64,000 bases of DNA, taken from the NCBI RefSeq assembly GCF_002944315.1, contig NZ_CP024314.1, positions 372,001 to 436,000 on the forward strand, given 5' to 3'. The position numbers were made by a program, and so were the translations under genes. Below the pieces are notes generated by a model. The model did not search any database and was not told where the DNA came from. It saw only the letters and a program-made list of their open reading frames with translations. The DNA comes from Rhizobium sp. NXC24 (GTDB lineage: Bacteria > Pseudomonadota > Alphaproteobacteria > Rhizobiales > Rhizobiaceae). Shown one piece after another: positions 37,813 to 47,071 of the stretch. Positions within the stretch are counted from its first letter, which is position 1, and the number at the start of each line of letters is the position of its first letter.

Positions 37813-38343
37813 TTAGAAAGGCTCGTTGCGGAACAGAACGGAAGATCCGAGCAGATAGCGGCCATCAGAAAGCTCGGCGCTCGACAAGGTGAGAAAATTG
37901 ACGACGGCGGTCCAGGGCAGAAACGCCTGCACGAGGATGTAATCGCTGCCCTTGCCGATATTATAAGTCTCGGTGACGGTGAGATTGCCGCTGCTGTCGA
38001 TGGGATCGGTGCTAGCGACGGTCGATATGTCGGAAAGTACGTCGACCTTTACCAAAAGACTATCGGAGCATTCGAACGACAGGAGCATGTCGGCACAAAT
38101 TTTTGCCTTGAAATCGGCCAATGTGAGGTTGGAGGATGCGACCTCGCCGGTACGGATCATTCGCGAGATCTTTTGCACCGAAGCGTCCAGTGCGGAGTTC
38201 ACGAAAAACATCAGCGACACTTCGATGGTCGCAAATATGAACATAAACAGCGGTATGGCCAGGATCGCGAATTCGATCGCGGCGACGCCGTGGCGATCGG
38301 CGAGGAAGCGGCGCAGGAGTGCAAACGGTTTCGCTTGCCTCAT
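37813..38343 (-). CDS. TadE-like pseudopilin-type protein
   Basis: 176 residues. GVAAIEFAILAIPLFMFIFATIEVSLMFFV is the TadE segment (glutamate at the fifth position of the hydrophobic stretch). Its start overlaps the TadG-like gene's stop (ATGA). TadE proteins are minor pseudopilins of Flp/Tad pili. Confidence 0.82.
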   Translation of the reverse strand: MRQAKPFALLRRFLADRHGVAAIEFAILAIPLFMFIFATIEVSLMFFVNSALDASVQKISRMIRTGEVASSNLTLADFKAKICADMLLSFECSDSLLVKVDVLSDISTVASTDPIDSSGNLTVTETYNIGKGSDYILVQAFLPWTAVVNFLTLSSAELSDGRYLLGSSVLFRNEPF

Positions 38344-39701
38344 TGGGTGAGCCGCACGGATGAGAGATATTGCGTAAAGAGCGCTGACAAACCCGTCGTG
38401 ATGTCCGTCGACGACGAAGCAGAAATGAACAGGCTCTTGGAAGATGCGCAGTCGGCAAGCGCATAGGGGATATAGTCGCGTCTCGTAATGCTTGTCGATA
38501 CGCCGCTATCCATGGTGCCGCCCCAGGTGCTCTTCCAATTGGCGCTGGCCATGGTCGAACCGACGGTTGCGTTATAGCCCCAGTCCGTGGTGATCGGCAG
38601 ATATTCGGTATAGAGAACCGCCATGGTGGCGGACTGGTTCTTGACGTAGCCGCACCAATCCGGATTAAGCGGCGCCACCTTGTACCAGTATAGCCCGGAC
38701 ACAGCCTTATTGTTCTTCCATGTCACTCCGTCGGTTACCCATTCGCGCTGCGACTGAACGCCGTCCGTCAGCAGGAGAACCAGTTTGAGCGGTTTGGCCG
38801 AGGAGGTGCCGTCCCCACCGGTACCGACCATCTTCTTCAGCGCCGTCAAGGCGACGTCAAAATAGGTGTAGGTCGTCGACGTTGCGCTTGTGAGTCCGTA
38901 ACTGTCATCGGACAAGCGTTTGCGCGCGGTCGTGGTATCCAGGGTGGGAGCCAGAACTTCCGTGGCCGTGTCACCCAAGCTGTATAGTCCGACTTTGATA
39001 CGTGTATGATTGCTGTCGGACTCGTCAATCATATCGAGCACTTCGCTGACGGCATCCACGGCAACGTCGGCGCGCAGCTTTATCTTCTTCGCGGTGCTAT
39101 AGACATAGTTGTTGGCGTAGTACGTGCCGCTGACTGTATGTGCATCGCCCGTGTGGCAGGCGAACTGGCATCCGATGCCGGAGTACATGGTCTGCTGTCC
39201 CGCAGTCGTTGCCGCCAGAAGCATCGAAGGGGATTTGTCGATGACGACGTACACGTTGAGATAGGACGTGGCCGGCCCTTTGACGGCACTTGATACGCTG
39301 ACGGGAACGGTAGTGATATTCGCGAGCTGCATCAAAGTCGTCGGAACGGTGCCGCTTGCCGTTGCCGTTATGCGATGGTTGCTCGTATCGATTTCGATGT
39401 CGCCAAGCGTATAGCTGCTTTCCACCTGCGCATGGAACCAGTCGGAAACCTTTTCCTTGAGAGCGTCGGTGTCTTCGGTGTCGATCTGTTTGACGGCGGC
39501 GATCAAGGCCGCGTCAAGATCGCTTTGCATGCTCTGCCTGACATTGTAGGCCCGGATATAGTCGAAACTCGCGCCGACAGCGAGGAGCATGGGCACCATG
39601 GCGAGGGCAGTGACGATGGCGACGTTGCCGCCTCTATCCTTTCGCAGACGGCGAAGGATTTTAAAGAGCCGACTAAGTGAATATGAAAAATCCGAGCTCA
39701 A
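38340..39701 (-). CDS. TadG-like protein with von Willebrand A domain
   Basis: 453 residues. GGNVAIVTALAMVPMLLAVGASFDY is the N-terminal Tad-type anchor. A vWA domain follows from about 148, with the MIDAS-type DKSPS and later LVLLLTDG. The apparent start is a TTG with no clear ribosome site; no ATG is close, so the start is uncertain. Surface-exposed adhesion or pilus-related role is likely. No Flp, CpaB-F or prepilin peptidase genes are in the window. Confidence 0.82.
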   Translation of the reverse strand: MSSDFSYSLSRLFKILRRLRKDRGGNVAIVTALAMVPMLLAVGASFDYIRAYNVRQSMQSDLDAALIAAVKQIDTEDTDALKEKVSDWFHAQVESSYTLGDIEIDTSNHRITATASGTVPTTLMQLANITTVPVSVSSAVKGPATSYLNVYVVIDKSPSMLLAATTAGQQTMYSGIGCQFACHTGDAHTVSGTYYANNYVYSTAKKIKLRADVAVDAVSEVLDMIDESDSNHTRIKVGLYSLGDTATEVLAPTLDTTTARKRLSDDSYGLTSATSTTYTYFDVALTALKKMVGTGGDGTSSAKPLKLVLLLTDGVQSQREWVTDGVTWKNNKAVSGLYWYKVAPLNPDWCGYVKNQSATMAVLYTEYLPITTDWGYNATVGSTMASANWKSTWGGTMDSGVSTSITRRDYIPYALADCASSKSLFISASSSTDITTGLSALFTQYLSSVRLTQ

Positions 39702-39884
39702 AAACCACCATCACTTATTTCATAAAAATAGTGATGACGATAACGTGTCGAAGAAGGTTAACCCTCTGTGCATTCTTACGTGTTCCGGAGGCAAGCGCCG
39801 CCGTCAATCGGATATTCCTTTCGCTTATTGTATATGTCTGCGTATTCTGGATATTAGTATGATAATTCCGCGCGTCCTAAAGTG

Positions 39885-40013
39885 AGGTGCGGGAAGTGGT
39901 GAAACGGTCGTTTTGTGCCGCTTTTCTAGGAGCAGGATAGGGGTTCCGATCGCATGCCTTCCCTAGATGGTGTTCATCCAAAGGACCGCATTGTTGCGGT
40001 CCTTCGGCTTTTT
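39885..40013 (+). ncRNA. Candidate small RNA
   Basis: No gene on the plus strand lies before the strong plus-strand terminator at 39981-40013, yet the stem is perfect and followed by CGGCTTTTT. The preceding 90 bp are compact and G/C-structured (TGGTGTTCATCC just before the stem) with a TATGAT/GATAAT box at 39858-39866. The shape is that of rhizobial trans-encoded sRNAs. The 5' end given is a guess. Confidence 0.4.
39981..40013 (+). terminator. Intrinsic terminator, plus strand
   Basis: Perfect 10-bp stem AAGGACCGCA / TGCGGTCCTT (39981-39990, 39995-40004), 4-base loop, then CGGCTTTTT. It also lies directly after the mctP stop, but on that strand it is followed by only three T. Confidence 0.75.
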
Positions 40014-40016
40014 GCT

Positions 40017-41492
40017 TCAAGCCCGCGCCGGGGTCCTTGCCGGCACGACGGCGTTGATCACCACCGCTACGGCGATGTTTGCCGCAAGAGCAAGCAGGCC
40101 GGTATAGATGGTGAACGGTTCTCCGCCGAGGCTGATCAGGTGCAGCGGCTTCCAGCCGGCATCCCAGACGAGGAAGGTGCCGCCGATGAAGCCGACGAAC
40201 CAGCCAGCAAGCAGGCCCGGCGCACGGAACCAATTGGTGTAGAGGCCGAAGACCAGGGCAGGAAGCGTCTGCAGGATCCAGATGCCGCCCAGCAATTGCA
40301 GGTCGAGCGCAAACTGTGTCGGCAGGAAGATGATGACGAGCAGGGCACCCACCTTGACCACGAGCGAGGTCAGTTTGGCGACCTTGGCTTCGCCCGCGCT
40401 GCTTACCTCTGGATTGACATAGGCCTTCCAGAAATTGCGGGTGAAGAGGTTTGCCGCGCCAATACTCATCACCGCCGCCGGAACCAGGGCACCGATCGCA
40501 ATCGCCGCGAAGGCGAAGCCGGAGAACCAGCCTGAAAACAGCGTCTTGAAAAGCGCCGGCACGACATCATTGGGGCTTTCGAGCTTCAGGCCAGCGGCAT
40601 GGCCCATATAGCCGAGCAGGGCAAGAAGACCCAGCAGCAGCGTATAGGCTGGCAGCAAGACGGCATTCTTGCGGATCGTCTTGCCGCTGTTCGAGGCGAA
40701 GATGCCCGTCAAAGTATGCGGGTACATGAAGGCCGCGAGCGCCGAGCCCAAGGCGAGCGTCGCATAGGCGACATACTGGTTGCCGCCGAGGAGTAGGTTG
40801 CCGGATCCCTTGGCCTGGAATGCGGCATCGGCTGCAGCGAATACGTTGGCATAGCCGCCGAGTTTTGAGGGAATGAGTGCCACAGCAGTGATCACCACGA
40901 TGTAGATCATGATGTCCTTGACGAAGGCGATCAAAGCTGGCGCGCGCAAGCCAGCCGAATAGGTGTAGAGCGCCAGCACAATGAACGCGATCGCCAGCGG
41001 CAGTTCGCCATGCAGGCCGAGAGCCTTCAGGACCGTGGTCATGCCGACGAGCTGCAGCGCGATATAGGGCATGGTAGCGATGACGCCGGTCGCCGCTACG
41101 GCGAGTTCGAGTGCGCGCGAACCATATTGGCCATGCACGACGTCACCGGCGGTCACGTAGCCGAAATCCCTTGCCCGTTTCCAGAGAACCGGCATCACCA
41201 TGAAGACGAAGGGATAAACGACGATCGTATAGGGCAGAGCGAAGAAGCCATAAGCGCCGACCGTGTAGACCAGTGCCGGGACGGCAATCACCGTATAGGC
41301 CGTATAGAAATCACCACCAACCAGGAACCAGGTGATCCAGGTGCCGAAGCTGCGGCCGCCGAGGCCCCATTCGTCGATATGGGCAAGCGTGGCTGGTTTG
41401 CGCCAGCGGGACGCGACGAAGCCCAAGATTGTTACGAGCGCGAAAAAGAAGAGGAAGACGGCGAGCGCCGTGCTGTCGATCTCAGTCGTCAT
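40017..41492 (-). CDS. mctP: Monocarboxylate permease MctP (sodium:solute symporter family)
   Basis: 491 residues and about 13 hydrophobic helices. The SSS-family segment GGRSFGTWITWFLVGGDFYTAYT lies in the first loop and helix 2. Gene order with a DUF3311 protein upstream and a sensor kinase/regulator pair nearby matches the mct locus of Rhizobium leguminosarum, whose permease imports alanine, lactate, pyruvate and other monocarboxylates. It overlaps the DUF3311 gene by 11 bp. Confidence 0.88.
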   Translation of the reverse strand: MTTEIDSTALAVFLFFFALVTILGFVASRWRKPATLAHIDEWGLGGRSFGTWITWFLVGGDFYTAYTVIAVPALVYTVGAYGFFALPYTIVVYPFVFMVMPVLWKRARDFGYVTAGDVVHGQYGSRALELAVAATGVIATMPYIALQLVGMTTVLKALGLHGELPLAIAFIVLALYTYSAGLRAPALIAFVKDIMIYIVVITAVALIPSKLGGYANVFAAADAAFQAKGSGNLLLGGNQYVAYATLALGSALAAFMYPHTLTGIFASNSGKTIRKNAVLLPAYTLLLGLLALLGYMGHAAGLKLESPNDVVPALFKTLFSGWFSGFAFAAIAIGALVPAAVMSIGAANLFTRNFWKAYVNPEVSSAGEAKVAKLTSLVVKVGALLVIIFLPTQFALDLQLLGGIWILQTLPALVFGLYTNWFRAPGLLAGWFVGFIGGTFLVWDAGWKPLHLISLGGEPFTIYTGLLALAANIAVAVVINAVVPARTPARA

Positions 41493-41679
41493 GGCGCACG
41501 CTCCGATAGGCGATGAAGGTCAGCGCCGCGGTAATCGGCACCCAGAGAAGCTGGTACCAGTAGAAGAAGGGAAAACCGAACAAGGCCGGCTCGCGCATAT
41601 TATAGAGGGATGGCCAGAGCAGGCCGATATAGGGAATGACGAGCAGCCAAAGCGCTGCCTTGCTCCGTGATTTTTCCAT
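41482..41679 (-). CDS. DUF3311 small membrane protein of the permease
   Basis: 65 residues with two hydrophobic helices (about 8-24 and 40-58). DUF3311 proteins are regularly encoded just upstream of SSS-type monocarboxylate permeases and may be subunits. Overlapping start/stop with mctP supports co-translation. Confidence 0.85.
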   Translation of the reverse strand: MEKSRSKAALWLLVIPYIGLLWPSLYNMREPALFGFPFFYWYQLLWVPITAALTFIAYRSVRHDD

Positions 41680-41876
41680 GTCAGATACCTTCCGGGCGCC
41701 ACACGTGGCGGCAAGTTGCGGTTGTCAGCGTGGAAGGCGAGCCTGTCAGTCGCCAGCCGAGGCCAGCTTGGCTCGTGCCGTTGCAACAGGTTCCCCGGTT
41801 GAACGGCAGCAGACGCAATGCATTTGAATTCCTCCCAACGGCTCGCCCTGAAGCCAGCCGCAGTAAAGTCCTATGG

Positions 41877-41891
41877 TGACGATTTTCGTCA
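41877..41891. promoter_or_regulatory. Palindrome upstream of the mctP unit
   Basis: TGACGA-TTT-TCGTCA, perfect 6-bp arms, about 200 bp upstream of the DUF3311-mctP start and in the gap after mctR. It is the only clear dyad in that gap and is a candidate binding site for the LuxR-type regulator MctR. Confidence 0.35.
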
Positions 41892-41950
41892 GACAAGATG
41901 GCTACGGAGTGAAATGGTCGGGCCTACCCAGAAGTGGGTAGAACGTCGAT

Positions 41951-42595
41951 TCATCGCGTTTTGACGCTGATGCCGTGATCGAGCGCATAGCGGATGAGGC
42001 CTGCGGTCGTTGCAATGTTGAGCTTCTTCTTGACGTTCTTGCGGTGCGTCTCGGCCGTGGCGGGCGTAATGCCAAGGGCCTCGGCCATCTCCTTGTTGCT
42101 CCTTCCGGAAACAATGAGGCCGAGGATATCGCGCTCGCGCGGTGTCAGGGAATCCGTGTCGTTTCCGCTCTTCCGCTCCATCAGCACGTCGACGACACCG
42201 GACGAGAAGTATGTTCCACCCTCAGCCACCGTCTCGATGGCCAAAACGATTTCGTCGGTCGAGACATCCTTGAGGACATAGCCGGCGGCACCGCGCATCA
42301 CGGAGGAGGAGATGTATTCCCGGCTGTCATGCATGGAGAGCATGACGACGCGCGCCTCGGGCAATTCGTTTCGAAAGAGTTCGATGGCGTCGATCCCATT
42401 TAGCTTCGGCATGTTGATATCCATCAGCACAACCTCGGGCCGCGTGTCGCGCCCGATGTCCAGGCCGGCCTGTGCCAGCCCTGCCGTTCCTACGACCTCT
42501 ATATGATCGTAGGTTTCGAGCACCGCTTTCAGCCCATCGATCACCAGCGGGTGGTTGTCGATCAGCAGTACCTTGATCTTGGGACGCGCTGTCAT
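41951..42595 (-). CDS. mctR: Response regulator MctR (REC-LuxR HTH)
   Basis: 214 residues from the ATG that overlaps the kinase stop (ATGA); an upstream open frame is non-coding. Receiver with DNHP, VVLMDINMPK (acceptor Asp) and VLKDVS. The output domain is LTPRERDILGLIVSGRSNKEMAEALGITPATAETHRKNVKKKL. It probably activates mctP in response to monocarboxylates, as in R. leguminosarum. Confidence 0.85.
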   Translation of the reverse strand: MTARPKIKVLLIDNHPLVIDGLKAVLETYDHIEVVGTAGLAQAGLDIGRDTRPEVVLMDINMPKLNGIDAIELFRNELPEARVVMLSMHDSREYISSSVMRGAAGYVLKDVSTDEIVLAIETVAEGGTYFSSGVVDVLMERKSGNDTDSLTPRERDILGLIVSGRSNKEMAEALGITPATAETHRKNVKKKLNIATTAGLIRYALDHGISVKTR

Positions 42596-44007
42596 GCGGC
42601 TTTGACCTGATCGCGGGGCTGCGTATTGGCTGATTTCGGCATCATTGCTGTCAATGTCGTGCCAGCGGCCGTGCTGTCGATCAGAAGCAGGCCGCGGAAG
42701 TGCGCCATTCGCTCCTGCATGTTGCGCAGACCTAGACCGTGCCCGCCGACGGCTGCCGTTCTGGCGTCGCCGAAGCCCGTGCCGTTGTCGGAGATGGTCA
42801 TGCGCGCCCGCCCGCCGTCGCTCCAAAGTTTTACCGCGAGGCGGCTCGCACCGGAATGCCGCTCGACATTGTTGAATGCCTCCTGAGCAACGCGATAGAG
42901 AGCCGTGCTGGCCTCGGGTTTTAGCCGATCGACGAAACCGGTCGCTTCGATTTCGGTCGTGATCCCGCTCCGCTCCTCGAAGTTATGGCACAAAGCCTCG
43001 AGCGCTGCGGTGAGACCCATGTCGTCGAGCACACGCGGGCGCAGATCGTGGGACAGCCGCCGGATCTCCTTGATCGCGCCATTCAGCGCCTCCACGCCAC
43101 GCTCGATAGTGAGCGCCGCATCGTTGACGTCGGTCCTGACTTTGCGGCCGGCAAGATCCATGGCGTAGCGGACGCCGAGTAGATTTTGCGAAATGCCGTC
43201 ATGCAGCTCTCGGGCAAGCCGGGCGCGTTCTTCCTCCTGCGTGTCGATCACCCGCTGGGTCAGTGCCTTGAGCCTGCCGTCGGCCATGCGCCGCTCGTGA
43301 AAAGTAAGCAGCATGCAGGTCGTGAAGACGACGATAACAGCGGGAACGGCAATCAGCGCCACGATCACAAAGGTGCTTTTGATACTGGCGCGCATGCTCG
43401 CATTTGCCGCCGCCGTCTGCGCGTAAACGTCGTCGAGATAGACGCCAGTTCCGACGACCCAGCGCCACTTGTCGAGCCCGACGACGAAGGACAGCTTGTC
43501 GGCCACCTGGCCGCTGGATGGCTTTTGCCACTTGTATTGGTGCAGGCCGCCGCCCGCCTTTGCAGTCGCGATCAGCTCGGCGATGACCTTGTCGCCGTTG
43601 GGATCAGTCAGATCGAGCCAATTGCGGCCATGCCGGAAGATTTGGCGCGGATGGACGATATTGTTGCCGTCATAGTCATAGACAAAGAAATATCCGTCCT
43701 TGCCGTAGTCGAGCGAAGTCAGGATCGCCGCTACCTTTTCCTTGGCCGCCTGATCGTCCGCGGCCGCATCTCCGTAGGTCGCCTGGATCGCCGAAAGGGC
43801 AAGATTGGTCAGGTTGAGGATTTCGGTTTCCTTGGCTTTCAGCATGTTCTGCTCGAATGTCGCGATATTGACTTGGGTAAGGTTCGCCGACTGCCAAGTG
43901 ATGAAACTCGTGATCGCCAGAATCGCGACCACGAGCGGAATGATCGCCAGCGCAATGATCTGATGTCTTAGCGACAAGAGAGGTCCTCCCCAAGGTTTCC
44001 CGGCCAA
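42592..44007 (-). CDS. mctS: Sensor histidine kinase MctS (Cache, HisKA_3)
   Basis: 471 residues. Membrane segments near 17-38 and 210-232 enclose a periplasmic single-Cache sensor (YGKDGYFFVYDYDGNNIVHP and LDKWRWVVGTGVYLDD). The cytoplasmic part is of the NarX/DesK type: ELHDGISQNLLGVRYAMD (phospho-His) and HATPase with NNVERHSGA, DNGTGF and GLGLRNMQERM. Cache domains of this type bind small organic acids, agreeing with monocarboxylate sensing. Confidence 0.85.
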   Translation of the reverse strand: MAGKPWGGPLLSLRHQIIALAIIPLVVAILAITSFITWQSANLTQVNIATFEQNMLKAKETEILNLTNLALSAIQATYGDAAADDQAAKEKVAAILTSLDYGKDGYFFVYDYDGNNIVHPRQIFRHGRNWLDLTDPNGDKVIAELIATAKAGGGLHQYKWQKPSSGQVADKLSFVVGLDKWRWVVGTGVYLDDVYAQTAAANASMRASIKSTFVIVALIAVPAVIVVFTTCMLLTFHERRMADGRLKALTQRVIDTQEEERARLARELHDGISQNLLGVRYAMDLAGRKVRTDVNDAALTIERGVEALNGAIKEIRRLSHDLRPRVLDDMGLTAALEALCHNFEERSGITTEIEATGFVDRLKPEASTALYRVAQEAFNNVERHSGASRLAVKLWSDGGRARMTISDNGTGFGDARTAAVGGHGLGLRNMQERMAHFRGLLLIDSTAAGTTLTAMMPKSANTQPRDQVKAA

Positions 44008-44283
44008 TTTCGTCCGCGTCTCTCCCCTTCACGGACCGCCGAAACATTTTTCACTAAAGCGGCAAGGGCAATGCGCGGTCAAGTGTGACGCCTGCCAAAG
44101 GGGGAGACATGTCACTCAATGAATGGCCGAATAATAGCGAGCAGAAGGCGGGCGGGTCGGCACGGTGTTGCATTTCCGCAACGAATCTCGCTCCATTTCC
44201 TGCAATGTGAAATTGCATGCTTGCCGATTGACCGATCTCGTGTACCATACGCGCATCCGCAATCAAATCAGAGGAGGCGTGAA
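44008..44283. other. Gap upstream of mctS
   Basis: No convincing gene. An inverted repeat TGCAAT-GTGA-AATTGCA lies near 44203-44219. The rest is unremarkable. Confidence 0.35.
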
Positions 44284-44388
44284 ATGAAATCAATTGTCAT
44301 GTTTAGACGCTTCTCTGGCGGAATGGCCGTGGTGGTATCGATGCGCTGCGCTTCGAGCCCAAGCCGACATTGGCACCAGGCTTTCTAA
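44284..44388 (+). CDS. Possible 34-residue basic peptide
   Basis: ATG at 44284 is preceded by a perfect AGGAGG at 6-bp spacing. The product starts MKSIVMFRRFSGGMAVVVS and ends at TAA 44386-44388. It is too short to assign. The strong ribosome site is the only support. Confidence 0.35.
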   Translation: MKSIVMFRRFSGGMAVVVSMRCASSPSRHWHQAF

Positions 44389-44537
44389 GCCCTCGGATTC
44401 TCTGCCGTTTAGCATTTTCCCTGTTATCTTGACGTGACCGGCTACCGGAACGAACGTTCGTATTTTCGCGTCCGTTATCTGCGCGTCTTTTGACCTTCGA
44501 AAGGACCTGGTTGCGTCGTTGCGCCGGGAAAGACACT

Positions 44538-44768
44538 ATGCGCGAAGCACAATCTTTGGTTGCTGATACCCTTTCGGCAACGGTTAATGAACTCTGCCTG
44601 AAATTCGGCGCTCGGAAGACCGCGTTTGCGTTGTTTCTCGCCGTCTGGCGGCGCCATCAAGAGGCAAACCAAACCTCTCATCTGTCCAATCGCATGCGCC
44701 AGGATATCGGCCTTCCGGACGGTGAGGATGTGTGCAAACTTCCGGTTTGGAATTTCAAGGCTTGGTGA
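44538..44768 (+). CDS. DUF1127-like small protein
   Basis: 76 residues. The C-terminal third, LSNRMRQDIGLPDGE, resembles the DUF1127 (YjiS-like) core LSDREL-DIGL. Such short proteins in Rhizobiaceae have been tied to RNA and phosphate-related regulation, but no role is assigned here. Confidence 0.5.
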   Translation: MREAQSLVADTLSATVNELCLKFGARKTAFALFLAVWRRHQEANQTSHLSNRMRQDIGLPDGEDVCKLPVWNFKAW

Positions 44769-45326
44769 GCGGCCGGAATGACAGGCAAGGACAAGGGGTG
44801 TCAGAGACGCCTCTCGCTCCATTCCCGACCCGTTCGGGCCGGTTTGGAACCGTCGCTATATTGGCATGGCGCGCTCTCGATTGGGGGCGCCATGTAGCTC
44901 TGCTGCAATATTTTTGGAGGGATAAAATTAGATCTGGCCCGTTTTTCGCGGGGTGTGTACAGATAATGAATGCGTGAGAAAACGAACGGTTGCAAGCGTT
45001 TTTTGTGATCTAAATGCAGCCCCGCCAGACTCTAACGGCCGCATCGGACGGGCATCCTTCGCAATGCACTCGAAAACGCGCTCTGGTGGTCAATCTCGGC
45101 GGAAATGCCTGAAATTCCGCGGATAGGAGGAAGGGGAGGAGAGGAACGCCTGCCTGAGCAATCCGGATGAGGGGGAGCCCTCCCTCTCACGCCGTGGTGT
45201 GACGGCGAGCGTTCGATCGACTGCAAGGTATTCCGCTTGTCGCATGGCAGTTAATCGTAAGCATGCGGCCGTTCTGGCGAGGTCTGGCATTTAACTGCCA
45301 AGTGACCGCACTGGTGGTGGGCGGCA
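44769..45326. other. Gap without gene
   Basis: 558 bp. It includes a stretch of AT-rich DNA (44920-45010) and an inverted repeat at 45245-45300. Short open frames on the minus strand have no ribosome site. Confidence 0.4.
45245..45300. repeat. 10-bp inverted repeat
   Basis: TGGCAGTTAA (45245-45254) and TTAACTGCCA (45291-45300) are perfect inverted copies 36 bp apart. They are just past the stop of the L,D-transpeptidase gene; function unknown. Confidence 0.6.
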
Positions 45327-46838
45327 CTACTGGGTGCGGCTTGACGTAGTGACCGCCATCGCATTCAACGTTTCCGCGTCGCGTCCATAGATATCGTCGT
45401 AATATTCGACAGTTCCGTCTGTAGTCGGCCATGCGGTGAAGTAAGCAACATAGACAGGCACCTGTTCAGGAAGCGGCATGTCCTTCTTCTCTCCAGCCGC
45501 TATCTGCTGGCTGACGAAGTCGACCGTCTGATTGAGGACGGCCGCCGCCATGCCACGGGGGTTCTCCAGACGCACACAGCCGTGGCTGAACATGCGGTCC
45601 TGAGACGCGAATTTGCCGCGAGCCGGCGTGTCGTGCATGTAGATGTCGTGGGCATTGGGGAAGAGGATCTTCAATTGCCCGAGCGCATTATCTGGCCCTG
45701 GCGGCTGGACAACCGATATATTCTCGAGCGGCTGAGACCAATCGACCTTCGCAGACGGCATCTGCTTCCCCTTCACGGAAACGATATAGCCTTCCTTGTC
45801 CAAATAGGCCGGATCGCGCTTCAAATGTGGCAGCATCTCATTGTGAATGATCGATTGCGGCACACCCCAATCAGGATTGAATTCGACCGTCTTGATCGAC
45901 GCATTGAAGAAATTTGTCTGATGGTCCTGCTGGCCGATAACGGCCTTCATCGAAAGTGTGGTCTGGTCGTTTTCGTTATAATATGCCATGTAGGCGGGCT
46001 GGTTGATGAAGACGTACCGCTGCGGGAATTGCTGCGGTAGCCAACGAATCTCCTCCATGGCTACAATTACCTTATTGATATCGGCGGCGGTGTCCGGTCC
46101 TTGTCCGGATGTCCGCAGATAGTGAAGCTCGGCAGCAAGCTGGCCAAATTTCGGGTTGCCCGGCATCAGTCGGTCGAAGGCGGGCAGGAGATCGGGCAAG
46201 ACGGATAGCTGAGACATCGTTGCCTTCAGATCGACCGGCTTGCGTTTGAAATCGTAATAATGGGACAACTGGTTCGGATCGATGCGCCCACGGAAATTGT
46301 CCTGCAAGAACATCAGCATCTTACTGGACAACGTTACCTCGAATCGGGCCAGCGCCTTTACGCGCTCTGGTGAGCCTTGCGGCAGGGACTCGAACGTTGC
46401 CGACATGGCGTAGTCCTCTGGCGTTAATCCCCAGTCACCGGCCTGTTTCATAAGGTTGAGTGCCTGTGCAGCCTTCGCCGTCGCACCCTTGCCGTCCACC
46501 CAGACGAGCTTCGCCTTCGGTTGATTGTAGTACGCCTCGACGATTTCCGCGATATCGACGTTCATAGGCACTTGCAGGCTGCTCATTTCGCGGAAGATCT
46601 TTGCCTCACTCGCGGCTACGGGATCAAAAAGCGTGGCTAGTGGCGATACATTACCCTGTGGCGAGAGTTCGGCAATCCGGCGCGCCGGACCGGCGTAGGG
46701 AACTGACGATTGCGTCGCATCCGCAAGCGCCGCCGGCGAGGCTTCCGGCGGCTTGGTGGGCGCTGCCAGCGCACTTGCTGAAAGCATGCATAGACCAACG
46801 AAAGACGGGAGTGCACAAACGGCTAGACTTCGTTTCAT
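45327..46838 (-). CDS. L,D-transpeptidase (YcbB/YkuD type)
   Basis: 503 residues from the ATG MKRSLAVCALPSFVG, which opens a Sec signal peptide ending near ALAAPTK; the longer frame to 47075 is not conserved. The middle part is a peptidoglycan-binding/scaffold region, and the catalytic YkuD domain has HDTPARGKF and SHGCVR (His and Cys nucleophile). It makes 3-3 cross-links in peptidoglycan or attaches lipoprotein in the periplasm. Alone on its strand after the recombinase gene. Confidence 0.88.
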   Translation of the reverse strand: MKRSLAVCALPSFVGLCMLSASALAAPTKPPEASPAALADATQSSVPYAGPARRIAELSPQGNVSPLATLFDPVAASEAKIFREMSSLQVPMNVDIAEIVEAYYNQPKAKLVWVDGKGATAKAAQALNLMKQAGDWGLTPEDYAMSATFESLPQGSPERVKALARFEVTLSSKMLMFLQDNFRGRIDPNQLSHYYDFKRKPVDLKATMSQLSVLPDLLPAFDRLMPGNPKFGQLAAELHYLRTSGQGPDTAADINKVIVAMEEIRWLPQQFPQRYVFINQPAYMAYYNENDQTTLSMKAVIGQQDHQTNFFNASIKTVEFNPDWGVPQSIIHNEMLPHLKRDPAYLDKEGYIVSVKGKQMPSAKVDWSQPLENISVVQPPGPDNALGQLKILFPNAHDIYMHDTPARGKFASQDRMFSHGCVRLENPRGMAAAVLNQTVDFVSQQIAAGEKKDMPLPEQVPVYVAYFTAWPTTDGTVEYYDDIYGRDAETLNAMAVTTSSRTQ

Positions 46839-47071
46839 CTTTTGTCCCACAACGTGACTTGAGTATCTGTCCACGGGCTCCGAGAGTGGTTCGGCCATCG
46901 AGGCCGACATGCCATTGTTTCGAACTATCGAAATTCGCGTGAACCTGCCGATGCCTTGGACGCATAAAGAGGCGATTTGAAGGTCAATCGCGCCGCCGAA
47001 GATAACGCCAAGAGATCCCATCGCCGTCTGACGCGGGGCATAGCTGGCATAACCTTGGGCCGCTCTGGTCT

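Larger units (their letters stand above)
39702..40016. other. Gap with an AT-rich upstream region and a plus-strand terminator
   Basis: 315 bp between tadG-like and mctP. The left half is AT-rich and should carry the tad promoter. The right half holds a candidate small RNA ending in a strong hairpin. Confidence 0.5.
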
